DNA of 64,000 nucleotides from Blasia pusilla (GCA_050084515.1 CM114274.1:6634001-6698000), one strand, 5' to 3'; counted from the stretch's first letter, positions 24,574 to 37,989 are shown. Notes: generated by a model not told the origin, from the sequence alone. Translations and numbers: made by a program.

Positions 24574-27500
24574 TTTCGTTGTGATATTTTGTTTGCATGC
24601 TGTTTGAACCCCTTCATCGCCATGTGGCCATCCACAAATTTACAAAGGATCCATGATACCCTTATAATTCACTATTTCTTTTTTTATATTTTATGTAAAA
24701 AAATTCGGAAACACCCAACGAAAGGAAATTTCTTCTCAAAAAAAAAATCAAAAGTTCTAGAAATTCGGACCGGCGACTACGCCTTGATCTTATGGTCAAA
24801 GACTCCTACTCCATTTCTACAAAAAGTCTCATTCTACGAGGATTTGACCAAGACATCTCATATCGGAAATAGTAAAAGGAAATTAAATTCTGACAAAATA
24901 ATTTATATTCCCGCAATTTAGGAATAGAAACCGTCCCCTTCGCTTTTGGGAAAACATTCTAATTGAGGGCCGATGTTTATCTACTCACTATTCATTCCCC
25001 CCGTCGGACTTTCCCTTTTCAGCTGCCGGGGAATTTCCATATGGTTGAAACAAATTCTCCCTTGGGCTCGGGGGACCCCTGGGAATAATCACCTTGGGAC
25101 GGGTCAGTCCGCAAGATCTAGCGTGGGCAGGCGACACTGTAACTAACAGAAACCCCGAACGTGACTGCTACTCTGGCGGACCCCAAGTAAGGCTTAGGAC
25201 TACGATGTAGAGGCGCTGTTCGGATGTAAAAGTCGAGACGGAGACACCGAGGGAAAGATGGTTTCCGGACCGAAGAACATCGACAAGTAGGAATTCTACT
25301 TTTTAATCCTTTATTATTTTTAATACGTTTATTATAGTTATTATTATTATTATTGTCATAATGCGTGACAGGCGATAAAAGCTTCGGATGAGATTAATAG
25401 AAATATATTCTTTCTTAAAAAATATTTTCATATTTTCATAATTCTTGGGTATTTCATAGAAGCGTTTCTTTATCTTATTCGTATTTTCTACGACCATAAA
25501 TATTTCTAATAAATTTAATGATTTGAAATAAATATCCCCTAGAAGTCTAAAACAGATTCTGAATTTCTTCCCTAGTCATATTAATCTCCATCTATATTAC
25601 TAAAGCAAGATAAAAGGACAAGATAAGAAAGATTTTTTTTAATCCGGGACAATTGAAAGTGATTTTAAGTTTTTAAGAGATTTTTTTTCATCGAAATTTT
25701 TTGAATTAAATCATTGGTTTCATTCTAGAAATCATGACTTGCAAAATATCTCTATTCTGAATTTTTCTTCTTTATAAATAATCCTTACCCGAAATGCAAG
25801 TAGTAATAAAATATTCACGTTTTTAGCAAACAATGTTTTCATGAACAAGGAATTTTTAACATGTCTAGAAGGGAATGGCAACACATTATTTTCCAAATGA
25901 TGGGATGGTTGACATATGTCTTTACAAATAATGAAAACTAATGAGATTTCCTTTGATAATAGTGGAGATATTATTTTCCCAACTTCTTCCCCCTCCGATT
26001 CATCATAGTTATGAATCATCCATGTTTTCTATGTTTCTTACTTTTGTCCCAACATCACCTTCTTTTTGCCAAATTTACCTTCTGTGAGACCCACTCCTTA
26101 CCATCCATCTACCTCATGCCCTTTTTCTCGAAGTAGTTCTTGGTCATCTACTTCTTTCCCCTTCATCAAACTTTTCTTTATCATCATACATCATTTATCC
26201 TAAATTTCCTCTATCATTACTATAGTGAAAGCTCAACATAAGTGGACTTCTAAGTCAATTATAAGCCAATCACTCTTAGGGATGAACAAATGTTTTTGCA
26301 AATGATTGCTAACCTTTGAATGTCCACATGTCCACTTTTTCAAACGACTCACAAGTTGTTTTATAAGGCACCGTTATTTTTGTTACTTTGCGACTTTCAT
26401 GACTTGCATAGTCATAATACAGTCACACTTTCAAGGGAAAGGCTTATATTTTTTTCATGCACCAAAGTTGATTAATCGTCACTATTCATTCATAACTTAT
26501 GTAAATAAAAGGAACATCTGTGTGATGATATGTTCGTCTATAAGCACCACTATAATTGCTAATCCTATCGTGTTTGCCTCAAACTCTCTCAAATGGTTAG
26601 TAGTATTTCTCGAGGTCCTTCACATAATTCTTATACTCCTTCTTTTTAAAGATGTGAAGCTCCTTTTTTTCGCATGCCTTACTCATGTCACCAGTCATCC
26701 TCTCCCTGGGCGATCCCTTCCCTCACTACTTCGCCGACAAAGGGTAACTCAAGTCCATCTCATCTTCCATACTTGGGTAAAGCATACTTCTTTATGATGT
26801 TCAAACATGAATGAATTAATGCTAGTCATTGTCATGTTAGCTATAAAATGAGCAAAATTTTCCTTAAGGGCTAGTTGACAAGAGTATCCAACTTGCAATA
26901 TGAAATCATCAAAAGAAAGAAGAATTTTCCTTGAATATTGAATCGACAAGCATAATAACCCTTGATGGGGATTGAATACCCAATAATCCCCATTGATTAA
27001 TATGGTTGTATGAAATGTATCTCATAATTATAACTTAAGGGGTCATGGCCCAAAAATGTGATTGAGGTGAAATGATTCCAAATAATTGTATTTTGCTTGC
27101 AACTAATTTACGAGTCCAATTATCAAATTTGCGGCTAATTTGCAAGTCTCGGTTGTTTTGTAAGTCCTAACACTTCCAAGCTATTTGCGAGTTATGGCAC
27201 ACGCAAGGTAGTTGCTATAACATTACAACTGCAAGTTGCCATGGAGTTGCAAAGTATGACTATGCAGACTTGCAAAGTACGAGTGCCAAAACTCGCAAAT
27301 TGTGACTACTTGACGAATCTTGGAATTTTCAAATCAACATTTGCGAGTCTTAGCACATCCTTCTTGATCATAAAATTCCTTTTTGCCTTCAATCATATTC
27401 ATTTTTGGTGTTCCTCCTAACTTTCCAAGACTCATCTCCTCACTTTGCAACTAATTTCTTTGTAAAAGGGAGCTACTTTGGGGGGTTCTTTTATATCGAG

Positions 27501-28132
27501 GACATATACATGAGTAAAATTCTTCGTCTTCCATGTTTTCTTTCCAAATTTCTTTAAACGAAGGAGGGAAAAATCCATCCTTACGAAAAATTTTGAAGGA
27601 GCCAAATCCCCCCTAAAAAAGAAGTTTTATAGATCCAAAAAAAAGTCCAAATATATATAGCAAAAAAGAGAAAAATATAACTAGTTTGCAATTGTGTTGA
27701 AACTATGTTATGATCTCTTTTTTGCAACTACTTTTCAACTATGCAGATTCGAAAGTTATACGCTTTTTTTGAGAACTGGATGAAAAGACCCTATTATTAT
27801 GTTGTGATTCGGTTGTGGCTAACTTGCGAATCGTTGCAAATGTCTCGTAAGTGTACTAAAACAATACTTCACATGTATGATGTATTTGGAAAGTTCCGCT
27901 CAAAATCATAATCACATAAATATGTTACAATTATCTTGGGTCCATGTGGCCATTGGTTTGCAGCTATTGGCACTCGCAAAATTATGTGAAATATAGACTT
28001 TGATGTAGTGAATTATGTAGACTTTGATGTCATTGATGAGAAGGTTATGTTCACTTGTAAGTATGTGTAACACATACTTAAAGAATGCTCTTTTGGTATT
28101 GTCTTTTGTCTCTAATCCTATCTCCACCTTAG

Positions 28133-28152
28133 TTTATTTATTTATTTATTTA
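28133..28152. repeat. (TTTA)5 microsatellite
   Basis: Five exact TTTA units in AT-rich intergenic DNA. Confidence 0.9.
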
Positions 28153-29177
28153 CACATAGTTACAACATCTCTTTTACATAACAACTATTTAGCATGTTCC
28201 TATTGCGTCTTGTTCTCCAAGTTTAAGTTAGATCCGTATGTAATGGTTTTAGATATGTCGATAAATAATTGTAGAAATGGGTGGCACAACACTAAACGGT
28301 AGTTATCATTTACAAATATTTCATTGGATCTAGTGTAAAGGAACCCAAATTATTTTCACTTAACTTCAAGGGAGTCTAGAAGACAGGCGTTTCACTCTAT
28401 TGCATTAGATTCTATGGTAGAGAACTATGGTCTTTCTCTCATGGAGCAATTACATTTTTATCTAATACTTTGTTATAAGTTGATTGTGACCCTTTTTTGT
28501 GCTTTAATGGAGAACTATAATAAAAGTGGTAAGAGTCTTTCTTCCCTCTATAAGACCTTTGAGGAGTGGAGTATTCTACCCCATTATGTTGATTTCCTCC
28601 TTTAAATCATGATTTAGAAAAAATCAAGGACATGAGATCTAATATCTTCCTACTTTTTCACTCATGCCATCCTCTTAAGATCTAGTGAAACTTAACAAGT
28701 CCACACATGGTATATAACTTATACCGAACTCACCTTCTCACCTTTTTTCTATTTGTTGCATTTAACTTGACCTTGCATTTGAGTAAGAGAAACCCAATGT
28801 AGCATGGCTTTATGTTAGTATATAGTATATCTTAAACCTTGTTCCTATAAAAGTATTGTTATGGAGAATCCACTATCTTTTTACTTTTTAACTAAATTAT
28901 GGTATTTTCTATGGTTTTAATCTAAAATGGCAAACTTACAATCCCATGTGGTGTAAAATATGTAAGAATTTTGTTTGTTCAAAAAACGATAATCGAGGAA
29001 CTCATATGTATAAACTAGTATGAAATAGAGAATAAAATAGAATAGATAAATCTACTGAGATCATATCATGCATAAATAAAACAAATATACAAAAAGAAAG
29101 TGACATGAAGTACTTTGCCAAATGTTGTAATTAGGACTTACCAAAACTTTACACATCTTAACCATCTCGATCATGAA

Positions 29178-29387
29178 TCTATATTATTATTGGAGAGTGC
29201 CTTCTTGATTTGCAAACACCTCTCTGTTTGACACATGATACCTGCAGCAATAAAATATTTCACATGCTACGGGCAACAAGAAAAATAATTTAATTTGTGC
29301 ATAGCATCATTATTCTCTTCACGGGCACTAGCAAAAACTCCTCAAACAATTTTCTATTTCCCGTGCATCGCTCATGCACCTTACTAG
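29178..29387 (+). mobile_element. Non-autonomous Helitron-like element, 210 bp
   Basis: The clearest copy. It starts TCTATATTATTATTGGAGAG after a host A. A perfect 6-bp stem (GTGCAT, loop CGCTC, ATGCAC; 29363-29379) is followed four bases later by CTAG and then a host T. It has no coding content. The start is nearly identical to that of the element at 12596, which sits in the CW gene's intron. Confidence 0.75.
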
Positions 29388-29779
29388 TATTTTCTTAAAG
29401 GTCACATCTCTTCACCTATATATGTATGGGTGTAAAGGTTCCTATCCCTTCAATTCAAGTGAATGAAGGGAATAGTGACATGAATTATTATTTTCTTTAT
29501 TTTAGACGAAGTAAGATGGTTTCTTACAAGGTTCTACAAAAAGATAGTAATTATAGAAAGGATGGAGAAAATGAATTATCTTACTCTAAACGAGAATCAA
29601 AGTACAAATATATGCAAGAAAAGTGTTCAAAATTGAATGATATCACATGATACAATATAAGATTGACGTTCCAAAGAGAGACGTGGCCCTAATACATAAA
29701 TATTAAAACAACTTAGTCTTTTGAGTAGCCAAATAAGATGGTATAAAATTTAGAGTTAGAATGTAATATGGTCGAGTTT

Positions 29780-31110
29780 CATAATGTGACGGGAAATGTG
29801 ACGGTCATGGTTAACCATCCATTCAAAACCCTATAGCAAATATCAAAACTAACCCAACTCCCAAATAGATCTTGTCCTTCCATCATTTTGTCAATAAGAT
29901 CGAGGCCACTAGAAGACCTTGTAAAATACATTTTCAATACATACGCTCTAGATCCCTTGCCTCCTTGGCCCATGCATTTTCATCTTTGAAGAAATGGAAA
30001 CCTGGATTTTTCTTTGATCTTGGCGATGGCATCTATCTTTGAGGTTTTTCCATCAAGTATTCATACTTGCCGCAACAAGTTTCTAAAGCATTCAGGATCA
30101 GCCAGAAAGGAAAGATTCTCCCAAAGTTGTTTCTCCTCAACTCCTGTGATCTACCCTAGGCCTGGTATTCTAAGCAATTTATCGCAGATTTGTGATGCCA
30201 TCGCGAGTTTGATCACTCCAAGATTAGATTCCAAAGAGTTTTTATATACCTTTGCCACTATCTTGGCCATATCCTCCTTGATGTGCCTCTAAATGGCATT
30301 GGTGATAAGATGAGTGCGAGACCCAATATGAACACACAACTTGGTGAAATCGGACATAGAATTGTAGTCGTGCACTATGAAGAAAATGTAAGCACCACAC
30401 GCTCCAACGTAAATGGTAAATGTTAAATAGATCAAGCCCGTGGGACCCAAGGAGAGGCATGACAATGAGGAAACTCAATGGCCACCCAACGGTATGGTCG
30501 CACCGATCACATAAGGAATTTTTGCATTTTTTGGGAGGAATTTAAAGGTATTGATTTCCCCATTCCACTCTAAGAACGGACATCTAGGACTTATATATTC
30601 AAAGGCTCCAATGCATTGGAGGCAAGACACAATCCAAGGACCGACTAGGATTGAAACGCTCGTCTACTCCAATCGGCATCATCGATGACAATCGGATTTT
30701 CTGTCCATCCCCTTCAAGAATCCTCCATTTTTTTTCTGAGCAAGACCGAAAAGTGGATGCAACTTATATAAAAAAAAGTTTCCATTATACGTAGCTGGCA
30801 ACTCATCAACAAAAATGTGCTTGAACATTTTCAATGGTAGAGACGAAATAAAACTATTTCCCCAAACTCACAAGAAGAGTGAGTTTGCAAATGTGTGGTC
30901 TGATTTGTTTCCAACAGATAATGTGAGGTTGACGACATCTAGATTGTCCTCATCTTGAACCACATTGTCAAAAAATTGTGAGTTTGGAGTCAATGGTTGA
31001 TCGGTAGAAGCGGCGGTGGAAAACGTGGAGCTCGGAGCACTCATAGGTTTCAAACCAATGAGATGAGACATAGTGGGCTTTAGAGGCAAGCCATAGACTG
31101 CATATTGCAA
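29780..31110 (-). pseudogene. Unidentified decayed protein gene
   Basis: Across this interval the minus strand keeps a coherent protein-like reading of about 400 residues, interrupted by several stops and frame changes. Examples, in order, are MFKHIFVDELPATYNG, SDFTKLCVHIGSRTHL, KEDMAKIVAKVYKNSLESN, EEKQLWENLSFLADPE and GLDLIDKMMEGQDLFG. A hydrophobic patch near 30400 could be a membrane segment. I recognise no family. The run of coherent pieces across stops argues for a pseudogene or a transposon gene rather than chance. Confidence 0.45.
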
Positions 31111-31364
31111 CACTAGAATAAATCCTTGGTTTTATGACTAGATTATATGAGTCTTAATTTTACATACCATGACTAAAAATGATTGACGAAGACCTTAGAC
31201 ATAAAAGCCAAGTCATATTTGTTTGGTGACTAGGCTAACTAGGATGGTCGGCTTAGGTGGACGTTGGTATATGACTCGAGGGTGTAGTCATGAGGCCATG
31301 GCTGACACGTCACTTATATGATGTGGAATAATTACACGTCAACGTATGACATGGAATATTTCGT

Positions 31365-31425
31365 GTGATGTGTCACTAATGACGTGAACTATTTATTGTG
31401 ATGTGTCACTGATGACGTGGACTAT
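31365..31425. repeat. Short direct repeat (GTGATGTGTCACT...)
   Basis: Two 28-bp units at 31365-31392 and 31398-31425 differ at two positions. Related TATGAC and GACGTG motifs surround them (31280-31620). It contains a TGACGTG core, but I have no evidence that it is a binding site here. Confidence 0.6.
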
Positions 31426-31429
31426 GAAT

Positions 31430-32465
31430 ATGACTCGTATAGTCATATTTTTTTATTCATATAGTTACCACCAACGACTCCTTTAGTCATGTTTGGTATG
31501 CAAAAGTTCACAATATCCTATCACAATGCAACAAGTGTATTCCATTCAATTGTAGTTAGCAACTCATGTAATCATTTTATTTTATGGAAATCTTAGTATG
31601 GACTCATGTAGTCATGTACCATGATTGTAAGAGTAGAGCTACACGGCTACTACAAATGCCGACACAAGTGGTTTAGTCACAAAGATATGATTGTGTGAGT
31701 TGTGGAAAGAATGTAGTCCTTGCAGCAGAGCTAAATGAGTCACAGTTGTATGACTTGATAGCACTTGAAGCTTACTGCTTCGGTTATTGAATCTTACTAT
31801 GCCAATAATATCGGTCTGACTAATGGGAATATAAATTTTGGATATTTTGGGATGTTTACTATGCCTTTTGAATGGTGCAAGAATTAATGGACCTCAATTA
31901 ACGAAATCCTCCTTTCGATTTATATGGTGAACACTGAAATATTCACCTTAGCATACATTACAGTTGTGAAAAAATGCACATAACAAAACAAAATCATCAA
32001 TCCAGAAACATGCCAACTCAACTTCATGCAAGTAGTGCATGAGCACTATGTTGTTATATTGAGTAGTAGCATCTTGAAGTAATCAAGAAAAGCGATGTAT
32101 TTTTTCTCATAATTTAGAAAGAGATGTAATAAGAATGTCCTGGTACAAACAAAACATATGCAAGAAATTAACCAGATAATACATGAAAGCATACTCTTTA
32201 AAACATATTTTGAGGGATGGAGTGTCACCAAATAGTATTCTTCATACACCACATTGCAAAATCTATCACTATTGCATGGGGTTGTAATCCAAATAGATAA
32301 AAAAATGAAGAGCAGATATAGTAGGGTTTTTTAACTCATCTTCAAAGAGCAAGAGAGATGTCACCCATGAAAATAAAGATAGTGCACCTTAGATAGTCGG
32401 GTGCCAAAAGAAAATACTACTCCTACAAATTGTGAGCTACTATTCCAAATGGTGATGGATTATCC
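31430..32465. other. Intergenic, nothing recognised
   Basis: AT-rich DNA between two pseudogenes, with no coherent frame and no element ends. Confidence 0.4.
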
Positions 32466-34084
32466 ATGTACGACATGGAGATGGCTCACGAGATAACAGA
32501 CTCAGAGGTTCTCAGTTGTCCATTGTGGTTGGACTACAACGACCCAGAGGAGATTAGCGAGACAACATTGAGATCCTTCCATGGTACAGTTGTTGTTGGC
32601 AAGGAGGACATCCCCTACCTCTTGAAGGTTGAGGAGTACTTTGAGGATGATGCGGAGGAGAAGGCCTTTAAGACCGCTGATCTGATGTGTATGGTAGTCA
32701 CAACCAAGGACAAGTCGACATCGCGGCTAGCTCAAGGCAAAGGCGAACGGGTCCAAGAACTCTAAGGCACGATCCTCAAGGCAAGAAGGATGAGAAAGGG
32801 ATGCTAAAAAATATACGCCTCTTGATTTGGAGGTTATCGAGACCCTAACAAGCAGACAACCAATTCACAAAAAGAAAAAATGGGAGATGTCAGGTTCCTC
32901 GGAGTTAGGAGACAAAGGTGTTGAATCTACTCTGTCATCCCTGGGCAAGCAAAGTGACAACACGAGTAGGAGCACCATCCTCCTACACAAGACCTCGCTC
33001 TTGTATGAACTCGAGAAATTCTCAAGAGAGAAGTCCACCGCTGCCCTATGGAACCTAACAGTCTTGGGACGAAAGCTTTTATAAAATGGCCACACCCCAT
33101 GGACTGTGAATGTTGCGGTGGACCTCCTCATTGCAAATCTTCCATATGGATTCAGGTTGTGGGATGATAACCCACATGACACTGCGGTCCTAGATTGGAA
33201 CATGCCTTTAACAAACGACCGGATCGCGTTGTTGTTCTCCTTTGCCAACCCGTACATGAGTGACAAGGGATGTTTCCTTGTTTTGACTCGAAGAAGAAAA
33301 GACAAGTTCTTCAACCTTTTTACGACTACGAGTGCAACCCATCTGATTCAAATGGGTTGCACGTATGCAAAATTTTTTATGTCATTCTCCGCAATCTGTT
33401 ATATTTTGATGGGTTGTAAATTTGTTATGGTTTTTTGTGGCTTCTATTCAACCTGCGGGATTTGGATGGGTTTCATTGAACATTGGAAAAAATCCTTGCT
33501 CAATGTTGTGTTGCCCTCTGAATCAAACTCATGAGTTTTTTCTATAAACTTTCTCACTTGCTTGTAAATGCTTGAGTCCTACTCTTGCAACCCGTTAGAA
33601 TCTGTTGGGTTGTGGTAGAGAATTCATTCATTCTCTTGTTACTACTTGATGGTGACCAACATTATTTCCAATTCATTTTGTGTTGATCGAGTATTTGTAT
33701 TGTATTGTTTTGTGCGTTCGGAGTATAGATTTGAGATGTTCGAGATCAACGATCCAATTGATCCTTCCTCTGATGGTTACACTTTGAGGAGCTTGAACAA
33801 TTCGCCACAATTAGTTTTCATGGTGGAGAGTGTGCCATTGCTAGGAGGGGAGAAAAATCCTTGATACTCATGCAAACCTTGATGGAGCTTTGCTCGCGCC
33901 CTCATGACTTGGCGATGGATTTGGTTGGGTTATCTGGGGCCAATGTTAGAGCCGCGGCTATAGCGGACAAAACATTCTCAACCTTGAGTCTAGGAGGAAT
34001 TTTTGGTCTTGTGCTAGGAGGCCGAGGCAGATTATGAGAGGCAGCTCAGAATATGCAAGTCGTCTCCATGGCAAAATCCACCTC
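32466..34084 (+). pseudogene. Beta-class DNA amino-methyltransferase-like pseudogene
   Basis: Three blocks are visible. 32466-32765 is acidic and unrecognised. 33106-33300 reads DLLIANLPYGF followed by LLFSFANPYMSDKGCFLVL, which resembles motif IV (D/N/S-P-P-Y) and the next strand of amino-methyltransferases. 33850-34037 reads GEKSLILMQTLMELCS, then a hydrophobic strand LAMDLVGLSGANVRAA, resembling the QKP-LM helix and the S-adenosylmethionine-binding motif I (DxFxGSGT) of N6_N4_Mtase proteins. Motif IV before motif I is the beta-class order. NLPY departs from consensus, so I cannot choose N6-adenine or N4-cytosine. Frameshifts, stops and an extra ~500 bp between blocks show it is broken. It could alternatively be part of an unrecognised transposon. 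Confidence 0.5.
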
Positions 34085-34097
34085 CAAAAGAGCCATT

Positions 34098-34850
34098 GAT
34101 ATTGTCACGTCTTTGAGGATAGATCGATGAGATCTAGTAGAGCGCTTTCGTGAGTAGTGGAGGACAGACTCGGTAGGTTGAGGATGACTTGTTCAGGCCA
34201 TGGGAAACTTGAGAGGGCAGGTTTCCCCTTCGTTTCGGCTCATTTGGAGCCATATTGAGGAACTCACTATTTTAGATAAGTACCATTTTGAGTATTTGAT
34301 TGACTTTATATTTTTGGTAATTGGTCCTTGACCTCCTACATCAGGTCAAGAGCCAAGGAGGTGACTTGGGAGAATAGGTTGCCATGGAGAGAGCTTGGGA
34401 GAGGGGAGGGGTATATCTCAAGGAGAGAGAGCTTGAGAGCTCATTCTCTCTCTTTTTTGAAGCTTTTGGCATGTGGCGGCGGAGCTATGGTCCCTTGCCT
34501 TGTGAAGGTAACCCAAGCCTCTCATTAGGAGAGTGGGTTTGGTTTGACATGAGAGAGAGTGCACACCTTTGAGAACTATGGTGTGAGATGGTGTAGCGAG
34601 AGATTGGATCTTACTTTACAAAGAGAGAATGAGAGAGTGAGAGACCTTCATGGGGGAGCTTGCTGGTCACTCGCTGTTTTTGCAGGTTGAGGATCGTGTT
34701 CCCCGTTTAGCGGCTCATGGGAGTGCTCACTAGAGCAAGTTGTTCTTTGCATTTGCCGATTTTTCGTGTGGAAGAGTGGCGCGCTGAAGCGCTGCCCAAT
34801 TTTTTTATAGGAATTGATCATGGGGGCGGGTTGCCCCATGCCGATGCTCT
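34098..34850 (+). repeat. Copy A left terminal (LTR/leader) region
   Basis: Homologous to 49412-50080 (copy B left) and 59200-59712 (copy B right), sharing TTTCGGCTCATTTGG, GAGAGAGCTTGAGAGCTCATTC and GGCGGCGGAGCTATGGTCC. Presence at both ends of B is what an LTR would show. I could not find a convincing tRNA primer-binding site, so the LTR/leader boundary is unresolved. Confidence 0.65.
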
Positions 34851-35860
34851 CGGGAGCACCATGTAGCTTGCTGATTCAACGTCAATGGTCCACCGTATAC
34901 CGTCGGCTGTTGCCATCGCCTAGCGTTGCTCAGAGTTGAATTCGGCCGTTGTCCACCCTTTGGTTGCCATTTCCGCCATTATGAAGTGGAGGGTCTTCCA
35001 CGACCACCGTTGGTTCTTTGACTTGCGCCGCCACCACGTTCTTTGGTTTGGCCACCACTGTCATCGCAGTTTCGTCATCAACTAGTGATGGTAGATGACC
35101 TCCGGTTATGGTGTTTGAGTTTTGATTTCATGCTGCTATGTTGTGATTGGTAGCCGCTCGACGATGATCGAGTACCGTGCCGTGACGGCCGTAGCCGCAA
35201 CGCGCCACCAATTGCCGCACCGTGCCACTCGTGGCCGCATCGCACCATCTCAATCACGCAGCCGCACCGTCATTATGGAGCAAAGTGCGGGTTTATTGTT
35301 GATTGAGGAGGGAATGCCGCCGAGTGCCGCATCTCACCATCAAGGGCCATGCCGTTCGTAGCCATTCCGTGCCGCCTACAACGCCGCACCGTTCCACTCG
35401 AACCGCATTGTCTATCGAGGAGTTTTGAGCAATGCGAGTACGGGAGGAGTGTAACTTGCTGATTGGAGGAGTTGTCTCCATGATCAAGTTGGGGTTGAGA
35501 TTTTCAGTTGCTAAGAAACGACATCGACATGTGTTTAGGTTATCCATTATGGTCCTTTATCATGCATGTGTGAGGGATTCTGGGATTTGGGTAGTTTATT
35601 TGGGGATATTGGGTGTGTGGATGCTGAGAGCATCATTAATGTACGTGGTTTAGGGGACATAGACCTGTGTGGGATTTCCGGAGTTGAGGGTAGGTTGTCG
35701 ATGAGATGATAGTTTGGTCGATTTCACGCACCACGCCGCTTGTTGCTGCACGACACGTCTTGGGGAGGGAGAGTGTAGATCGACTACCGCATGTTTCGGA
35801 TGAGTGATTTAGGGATTACTCGCGAGGTTGAGAGTGATAATGTGAGAGGGGCATAAGGGC
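34851..35860 (+). other. Copy A untranslated leader, GCCGCACC-rich
   Basis: No coherent frame. Short variants of GCCGCACCG/GCCGCATCG recur between 35150 and 35400. Copy B has the equivalent at about 50640-51010. It precedes Gag and is likely the retroelement leader. Confidence 0.5.
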
Positions 35861-35869
35861 CATCATGGC

Positions 35870-37530
35870 GTAGGAAGTCGACCTAAGAGTAGCTCTGGAG
35901 GGTTTAACCGGAGTGGTGCGAGGTTTTGGAGGATCTCCACGTGAGAGACCACCTCGATCTCTTTTTGTGACATCTTCACACGAGGGGAACGTGTAGAGGA
36001 GTTTGTGAGCACATCGCCATACATTGTGAGTGGTCCTACCAGTTGGGCGTACGAGATGGACGATCGGGGTAGAGGACCGCGTAGGTTTTCACGTGCAGTA
36101 GGCATGATTGAGTTCACCATTTCAGAGCAGATTTTACGAGTTGGTGCGACTCCCAGCAGGCCAAGAACTCTAGAGAGTTCAACCCGTTTACAACATGGAA
36201 CGGTATGTTCCAACATTTAGAGGGGGCGCCCATGGACGATTACCGTGAGTTCTCTCACAGATATGCATGTGAGATCGAGGCGTGGAGGCTCTACTATGAC
36301 CCACATTATGTGTCATGGACGGAGCCGTTCCTAGATGAGGAGGAGGAGTCAGGAGAGACAACTTCCTCTTCCACAAGTGACGTTTTAGGAGGGGTCACTC
36401 GCACAGGCCTGTTGCATCGTCTAGTCGGGTTGGTCCCGGGTTCAACCATGTGGTTGAGTTCTTTGTTGAGTTGAGGGCGAGCTACCAGGGGGTACGGACG
36501 GAGAAGTTGCGGAGCATCCACGACTTCCAGAGGTTCCCGGGTGAGATTTTGTGTGAGGCTTACACTCACTTGCGTCGGTTGATCAAAGTCACTGAGCGGG
36601 TGACAAAGGCTGAGGCTATCGTGTCATGGTACGCGATGCTGGACCGGACCCTACGGACACAGGTGCGGGAGGGGGTGCTTCTAATGAACACCTCCCCTAC
36701 GTTGAGTGATGTTTTTAGGACCACCGAGAACATTGAGCGCAACATGGCTGAGGAGAGCTTAGCCACCATGGGTTCTGGGCGAGAGCACTCACGATTGTCT
36801 GCACTACATGTGTTGCAACGTGGACACCGAGATAGGTTGACTGTGGCACCACAAGCTCAAGGAGAATACCAAGAGGCCGTGCTAGAGACCTGCGCCTTCA
36901 TATGTGGCTCAGCAGCAAACGCCTACTATTACTTGTTGGTCATGTGGTGGAGCCCATCATCAACGCGATTGCACTCGTCAAGGTCATGGACGTGTGCCTC
37001 AACATGGAGGAGGAGATGGTGCTGCTCTAGGAGGTTATCAGTGTGACTATTGTCAGAGGTATGGTCATACACGCGCCAGGTGTTTCAATTTACATCCTAA
37101 GTTACGTCCGGACCGAGGGCCTGAGAGGGCACCAAAGCGAGTAGCCGGTCCGGGTGGGCCTAGAGATCGTGCACCAGGTGGTCCCGTTGGGGCACGAGGA
37201 GTTGGAGTTGCCCAACAGGGTGGTGGAGCTGCCGTGGAGGAGGTAGAGTCCTACCACCTAGACGCGTCGAGGGAGATATCGGGCGTGAGGCTAGGATGGC
37301 TGCTCAGATACATCAACTACAGGAGCAGATTGCCGCTATGACATTGAGATTATTCGATGCCGGATCTGTGGCATCGATATCATATGGAGCAGCCACAGAT
37401 ATAGAGGATCCTGGTTGGATGTGTGGGGTTGCCCATATGGAGGCCGCCGTAGTTGTGACGTGTAGAGCAGCCGTAGAGTTGGATCCACAGCGAGGGGAAG
37501 CTAGGAAACAGACTAGGCTTCCTTAGTCTT
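35870..37530 (+). pseudogene. Gag of copy A
   Basis: A capsid-type retrotransposon gag region: MFQHLEGAPMDDYREFSHRY, an acidic PDEEEES-like stretch, then RSIHDFQRFPGE and IERNMAEE. Two zinc knuckles follow near 36930-37070: CWSCGGAHHQRDC (CX2CX4HX3C, short by one) and CDYCQRYGHTRARC (canonical CX2CX4HX4C). Known: the knuckles bind RNA in nucleocapsid. The reading crosses three frames, so it is not functional. Copy B has the equivalent, with its knuckles more damaged. Confidence 0.75.
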
Positions 37531-37989
37531 TCACATTGTCCGAGGCGATGAGGACCCCATCGATGGGTCCTGATCAGAGTTCCAGGAGAGTTGGTGATAT
37601 TGTTGGTGTGCAAGCACGGAGGGGGATGGGAGAATCGAGTGCGATGACTCCTATTGTTGATGCTCAGGAGAGGCATGTGTTGAGCACATTGTTGGGGGCG
37701 GCCACCGTTGTGTACCACACTCCTTTATTTTCTTCTTCCGATGTTATGACGTTGGGGGTAGGCTCGTCGAGGATTTCCGGCTGGCCGCTATGCAATGTGA
37801 GCATGGAGTTGGAGTTCTTGGATCACGTTCAGAGGTGATTTTAGAGGAGGTGATGGACCTGCCCTAGGAGCGGATGCTTCGGACGTCCACGTCAGATTCA
37901 TGGGAGGTTGTGGCTGCTAGGATGGCAAAGTTGCCCGCTAGTCCTGCGATAGAGCGTGCCATGGCTTCTTCTAGTGTTGTGTTGTTGGA

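Larger units (their letters stand above)
23821..29177. other. Intergenic, largely AT-rich
   Basis: No supported gene. 23820-25270 is mixed in composition, the rest AT-rich. Noted structures are the hairpin at 24531-24573, an isolated Helitron-type start (TCTATATTACTAAAGC at 25591) without an identified end, a stretch at 27060-27370 with many variants of TTGCGAG/TTGCAAG, and (TTTA)5 at 28133-28152. Confidence 0.5.

Noticed and set aside
25591-25620. Helitron-type 5' end TCTATATTACTAAAGC
   Set aside because: No matching hairpin plus CTAG|T end found downstream, so no element could be delimited.
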